Part shown: one piece after another, positions 15,176-17,955 of the stretch | How the letters are laid out: every line of letters starts with the position of its first letter | How positions within the stretch are numbered: the stretch's first letter is position 1 | Source: CAZSSM01 sp964609385 | GTDB lineage: Bacteria > Planctomycetota > Planctomycetia > Isosphaerales > Isosphaeraceae | NCBI GenBank assembly: GCA_964609385.1 | Contig: CAZSSM010000114.1 | Coordinates: 1 to 17,955, forward strand | Direction of reading: 5' to 3' | Length of the DNA stretch: 17,955 nt | Program-made: the position numbers and the translations under genes | The notes under the pieces: generated by a model | Databases searched by the model: none | What the model was told of the DNA's origin: nothing | Seen by the model: only the letters and a program-made list of their open reading frames with translations

Positions 15176-16258
15176 TTAGAAGTTTTCGAGGGTCCACTTC
15201 GAAGCAACAGCCGGGTCGACATCATCGTCGTCGTTCCCGTCTCCCCCATCGAGAGTACCGCCGATGGCGACATTGGATGCTACCGAGACGGTGTCGTTGC
15301 CACCCAAAGCAAGCAACAGAATCATGTCAAACGAATCATGAGTCAACACGTCAATTCTAGCAGTTTGGGATCCGCTTGTATGAGTATAATCGATTTTGTT
15401 TGAGGCCGATCCACGCGCGAACGCATGTGTGCCCGCGTTATTGTCACCCTCGATGCTGAAGAGATCCGTACCCGACCCACCGTTGACTTGGTTCGTCCCG
15501 AGACCTCCATCGAGCGTATCAGCTCCGTTATGACCGAAGATCGAATCGTTTCCGGAGTCGCCGAAAATCGCATCGGAACCATCGCTGCCCTTGAGTGTGT
15601 CGGCACCATTGCCACCATAGATAACATCGTTCCCGCTACCAGATTGAACCGAGTCGTTTCCAGCGTCTCCAAAAATCACGTCATCGTTGCCCATGCCGTT
15701 GATGACGTCGTTCCCGTTGTCACCGTTGATTGTGTCAGCACCGGAAGCCCCTTCAAGGAGATCGCCACCGGCTCCCCCGGAGATGACATCGGCGCCGGCT
15801 CCTCCGGAGATAGTATCATTGTTGTCGCCACCGAAGATTAAGTCGTTTCCGTTCTCACCCCTAAGGCTGTCGGTACCGGCTCCCCCGTCGATCGTATCGT
15901 CCTGAGAAGTACCACGGACGGTGTCGTTGCCGTCCCCGGCCTGCAAGCTCACGGGGAAGGAGGTTACTCCCGAAAGATTGATATTGTCATTTCCCTCAAG
16001 CGAGGAGAGCAGGATCTCGGTTCCCCCTGCGTCAGTCGGTACAGTGAACGTTTCTGTGTAGGTCCCGTTCCGCGAGACTGTGAGATTGCGTTCGTCAGCC
16101 GTCGGACCAGCAGATTCTGTAATAGTGATGGAGTCATTGCCAGACGTTCCTGCCACGACAATTACTGTAGGAGCAGGAGGGATTTCACCATTTGGAGGAA
16201 AGTTTTCATCGGGGTGATTTATCTCGGGCGGATCTATCCTAGTCTCCCGGGCCGACGA
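15176..16258 (-). CDS. RTX/hemolysin-type calcium-binding repeat protein, N-terminus uncertain
   Basis: A leftward frame open from 16258 to the stop at 15176. No ATG is available; the first GTG is at 16156, but the stretch before it (DPPEINHPDENFPPNGEIPP, then APTVIV) looks like a Pro-rich linker, so the true start is probably upstream in another frame. Counting from GTG 16156, residues 73-234 form 18 consecutive nonapeptides of the type GGxGxDxIx (GGAGADVIS, GDNGNDVIN, GHNGADTLD), the RTX parallel beta-roll that binds calcium. About 90 residues of less regular sequence follow, with LALGGNDTV and the acidic end GDGNDDDDVDP. Such proteins are usually secreted by type I systems or carried on the surface; no type I transporter is in view. 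GC content is lower than in the left part of the window, suggesting transfer or a different mutational history. Confidence 0.8.
   Translation of the reverse strand, partial: SSARETRIDPPEINHPDENFPPNGEIPPAPTVIVVAGTSGNDSITITESAGPTADERNLTVSRNGTYTETFTVPTDAGGTEILLSSLEGNDNINLSGVTSFPVSLQAGDGNDTVRGTSQDDTIDGGAGTDSLRGENGNDLIFGGDNNDTISGGAGADVISGGAGGDLLEGASGADTINGDNGNDVINGMGNDDVIFGDAGNDSVQSGSGNDVIYGGNGADTLKGSDGSDAIFGDSGNDSIFGHNGADTLDGGLGTNQVNGGSGTDLFSIEGDNNAGTHAFARGSASNKIDYTHTSGSQTARIDVLTHDSFDMILLLALGGNDTVSVASNVAIGGTLDGGDGNDDDDVDPAVASKWTLENF
15455..15940 (-). repeat. Tract of 18 RTX nonapeptide repeats
   Basis: Imperfect 27-base units encode 18 nine-residue RTX motifs in a row, with no insertions or gaps. 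Conservation is at the protein level (Gly, Asp/Asn and the aliphatic position); the DNA units differ enough to show that they are old. Confidence 0.85.
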
Positions 16259-16850
16259 TTACAGTTTCTTTAATGTCTTGTCTGAAATTAAATGCAAATT
16301 CTGTAGGATTTGGTATTGAGACAAGTGCAAAACCGACATCTGTTCCATTGTACTCTTCTAATATATTGATCGGTGTTCCTGCAATAGCGACAGTCAAAGC
16401 AAATGTTTCTTGGTACGGACTATTTGCAAAAACACCGTTGGTTGCAACTAAATTTAAAGTTGCATAATCACTAATATGCTGGTGTGTCATGTTGTATGTA
16501 GCATTGCCATCTCCTGCTAAAGACTTGCTGGCAATCCAATAGAATAAGTAATTCAGAGGTTCATTGGTCCCTACGCCCGTAACATCATACGACCAATCAC
16601 CATCTGCTTCAGTATCGTTTATGAGCTCAGTATCATTGAATTGAGTAGATTGAACAAGAAATACTTGGTATAGATGGTTGAAATTAGTAACATCCTCTAA
16701 AAATAATTCGTGGACATGAGTATTCGACGTTAGTATATGAATCGATTCAGGAGAATTAAAGTTCGAAGTATTAGCAGAAATGACAGCCGTCAAAGAAGTG
16801 TCCTGTACAGAAGGAAGGTTTGGCGCAGGGGGGGCGGTGTTATTAATCGT
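16239..16850 (-). pseudogene. AT-rich ORF, possible N-terminal part of the RTX protein, separated by a frame change
   Basis: A leftward frame open from a stop at 16851-16853 to a TAG at 16239. It lacks an ATG; the first TTG (16793) has no ribosome binding site. The peptide begins NNTAPPAPNLPSVQDTS, a linker-like stretch, followed by about 180 residues rich in Asn, Thr, Phe and Tyr with beta-like alternation (for example GTPINILEEYNGTDVGFALV), and ends KETVIVGPGD. I do not recognise the domain. The RTX frame opens at 16258, one base later in phase, with a Pro-rich linker. Dropping one base within 16242-16258 (around GGCCCGGG) would join both into one chain of about 560 residues. An ATG at 16854 reads only ATG AAC GAT TAA, and again a +1 change would lead into this frame. 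It is either a decayed gene, an assembly error, or a recoded one. Confidence 0.5.
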
Positions 16851-16892
16851 TCATGTGTTTTGTTATTTAAGTTATGTTAGTGGTGTTGGCCC

Positions 16893-16921
16893 AGGATATG
16901 ATTGTTAATTATTTGAGTCAA
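16893..16921 (-). promoter_or_regulatory. Candidate sigma70-type promoter for the RTX locus
   Basis: On the leftward strand TTGACT (16921-16916) and TATCCT (16898-16893) are spaced by exactly 17 bases of AT-rich sequence, matching five and four of six consensus positions. Transcription would start near 16886, about 35 bases before the split ORF opens. This is the best promoter-like sequence I found in the window. Confidence 0.5.
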
Positions 16922-17900
16922 CACAGACATTTCATAAGCATTATCAAGAAATAAGAAACTCAAAATAAACTCTGTTTTCTAGGGATTCAATTGTAGGTGA
17001 AACACTTTTGGTTCTCAGTGCAATTGACATCGGTTGGTCTCCTCGTTGTTTCTAGGTGTTCTGGTTTCACCAAGATGCAGTACTTGGTGAGCTGAATGGT
17101 ACAAACCGTTTCGTCATCCTCTCTCTTCGTCTGGTCAAATCCCAAGGTCGCTTCCGTGCGTAGAGCAACCTTGACCGAGCAACCTGTTTGGATTAGTTGC
17201 GATCGACAGAACCAGACGAGAGGTGATGGCACAAGCGCGAAACATCATCGCGTCGGCTTCGGCTTCGGCTTCGTCAAGCGTGACGATCCAGGCCGACTTT
17301 CCCTAAGCACGCAGTGGTTCGTTGAGAGACTGCTGCTGAGCCGAAAACGCGACCTATCCCAACGGGGATGGAGTCATGCCGAAACGCTGGGAGACGGCCT
17401 GACGAAGGTGTAAGAGAGTCTAGTCGTCGTGAACTTGACGCAGCCCATTGTGATGGAACTGATCTCTGTCAAATCCAGTCCATCGACTCCGTCTGTTCAG
17501 ACGGCGAACCGAAGCTGCGATGGCATGGAAGTGTTTGAGCAATCTGCTAGCACTCTCACACAACGACGAAGTTGCGTGACGCAGAGACCTCATCAGGAAA
17601 TGAGGCCTCAAAACAATCAGCGACGCTATCGTAATGGAAGAGGGATTCACTCAGCATCGTGTCACCTCGTATCGGAGAGGAAAACCTCATCTGGGAAGAC
17701 CTGAATCGTAGTCTTCCGAGGTCGATCCTACGGTGCCATTGCCGGCCTCCAGCGGCCCTGCGTAGGCAAGATCGACATCTCGACGTATCTGGTCTTCGGA
17801 GACATTCAACACAGGAGGGTAAGTTTGGATTTGCCATAACTGGCGATTTCGATCCTATCTCGCCATAGCAGCCATTTCAAGGAATTTCCGAAATTTTCTA
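16922..17900. other. Accessory stretch without a convincing gene
   Basis: About 980 bases with mixed composition. Several frames of 60-105 codons exist on both strands, but they overlap and have no recognisable domains. The most protein-like is leftward 17232-16987 (81 codons from a GTG, Cys-rich, with CTIQLTKYCILVKPEHLETT), which I could not identify. Three tandem GGCTTC copies (17255-17272) and small stems (GGAAGAC 17694-17700 with GTCTTCC 17711-17717; CCTCAT/ATGAGG near 17588-17605) are present. The stretch may be remnant DNA from older insertions next to the IS end. Confidence 0.4.
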
Positions 17901-17955
17901 AGAGCGTGTTGAGAAAGCGTGACCTAGCCTTCCGGTATGGACACACGCCCACCGT
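17901..17955 (+). mobile_element. Putative left end of an IS5-family insertion sequence
   Basis: AGAGCGTGTTGAGAAAGCG (17901-17919) looks like a left terminal inverted repeat of the IS5 type, which often begins GAG(A/C)GTGTT, and it lies 18 bases ahead of an ATG that opens a transposase-like frame. The window ends before the element can be confirmed, so the right inverted repeat and target duplication cannot be seen. The family guess rests on pattern memory. Confidence 0.4.
17937..17955 (+). CDS. First codons of a putative IS5-family transposase (partial)
   Basis: ATG at 17937 reads MDTRPP before the window ends. MDTRPPYP-like beginnings are familiar from DUF4096/IS5-type transposases in planctomycetes, and the start sits just inside the putative terminal repeat. 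Six codons cannot prove it; the call depends on the IS-end context. Confidence 0.35.

Noticed and set aside
15425..15940. Regular about 27-base repeats that could suggest a CRISPR array or a tandem satellite
   Set aside because: The repeats are imperfect at DNA level and encode contiguous RTX nonapeptides; there are no unique spacers between identical repeats.
1..17955. tRNA, rRNA or riboswitch genes
   Set aside because: I looked for cloverleaf features such as GGTTCGAATCC-type T-arms and for rRNA core sequences and saw none; a covariance-model scan would be decisive.

Overview
The window looks like chromosome from a high-GC planctomycete, most likely of the Isosphaera/Tautonia/Singulisphaera type. 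This is an inference from gene content and style: a formylglycine-generating-enzyme-like protein, a GATase-like membrane protein beside a tandem-duplicated ABC-2 permease, a calcineurin-like phosphoesterase with an SdrD-type B domain, secreted EEP hydrolases and small Cys-rich lipoproteins. Positions 1 to about 15,100 are GC-rich with uniform codon use. From about 15,170 to the end the base composition falls, and is clearly AT-rich at 16,250-17,000. This right end looks accessory and finishes in what appears to be the left end of an IS5-type insertion sequence.

Layout. (a) 3-268: 3' end of an FGE-sulfatase-domain gene, broken by a frameshift in a C run. (b) 916-1974: a two-helix membrane protein of unknown function with an acidic disordered N-terminus. 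(c) 10355-2483, all leftward: a polysaccharide-export-type lipoprotein, a thioredoxin-TPR chaperedoxin (CnoX-like), then after a 436-bp AT-rich gap a three-gene ABC export cluster (923-aa secreted/membrane GATase-like protein, ATPase, fused tandem ABC-2 permease). (d) 10716-14350: three exported phosphoester hydrolases, namely a metallophosphoesterase and an EEP hydrolase rightward and a second EEP hydrolase leftward. (e) 14418-15065: a Cys/His-motif lipoprotein transcribed divergently from the second EEP gene. (f) 15102-15146: a perfect 18-bp inverted repeat marking the border to the accessory part. (g) 15176-16850 leftward: an RTX calcium-binding repeat protein and, just upstream in another frame, an AT-rich ORF that may be its N-terminal part, separated by one frame change; a good leftward promoter lies before it. 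(h) 16,860-17,900: no convincing gene. (i) 17,901-17,955: putative IS left end and first codons of a transposase.

How the genes may work together: most of the products are exported or membrane-bound (lipoproteins, signal peptides, ABC exporter). The ABC trio is probably one operon for an envelope-directed exporter of unknown substrate. The phosphoesterase group could act on phospholipids, nucleotides or nucleic acids outside the inner membrane; no substrate can be read from the sequence. The least explained parts are the GATase-like/ABC trio, the Cys/His lipoprotein and the split RTX locus.
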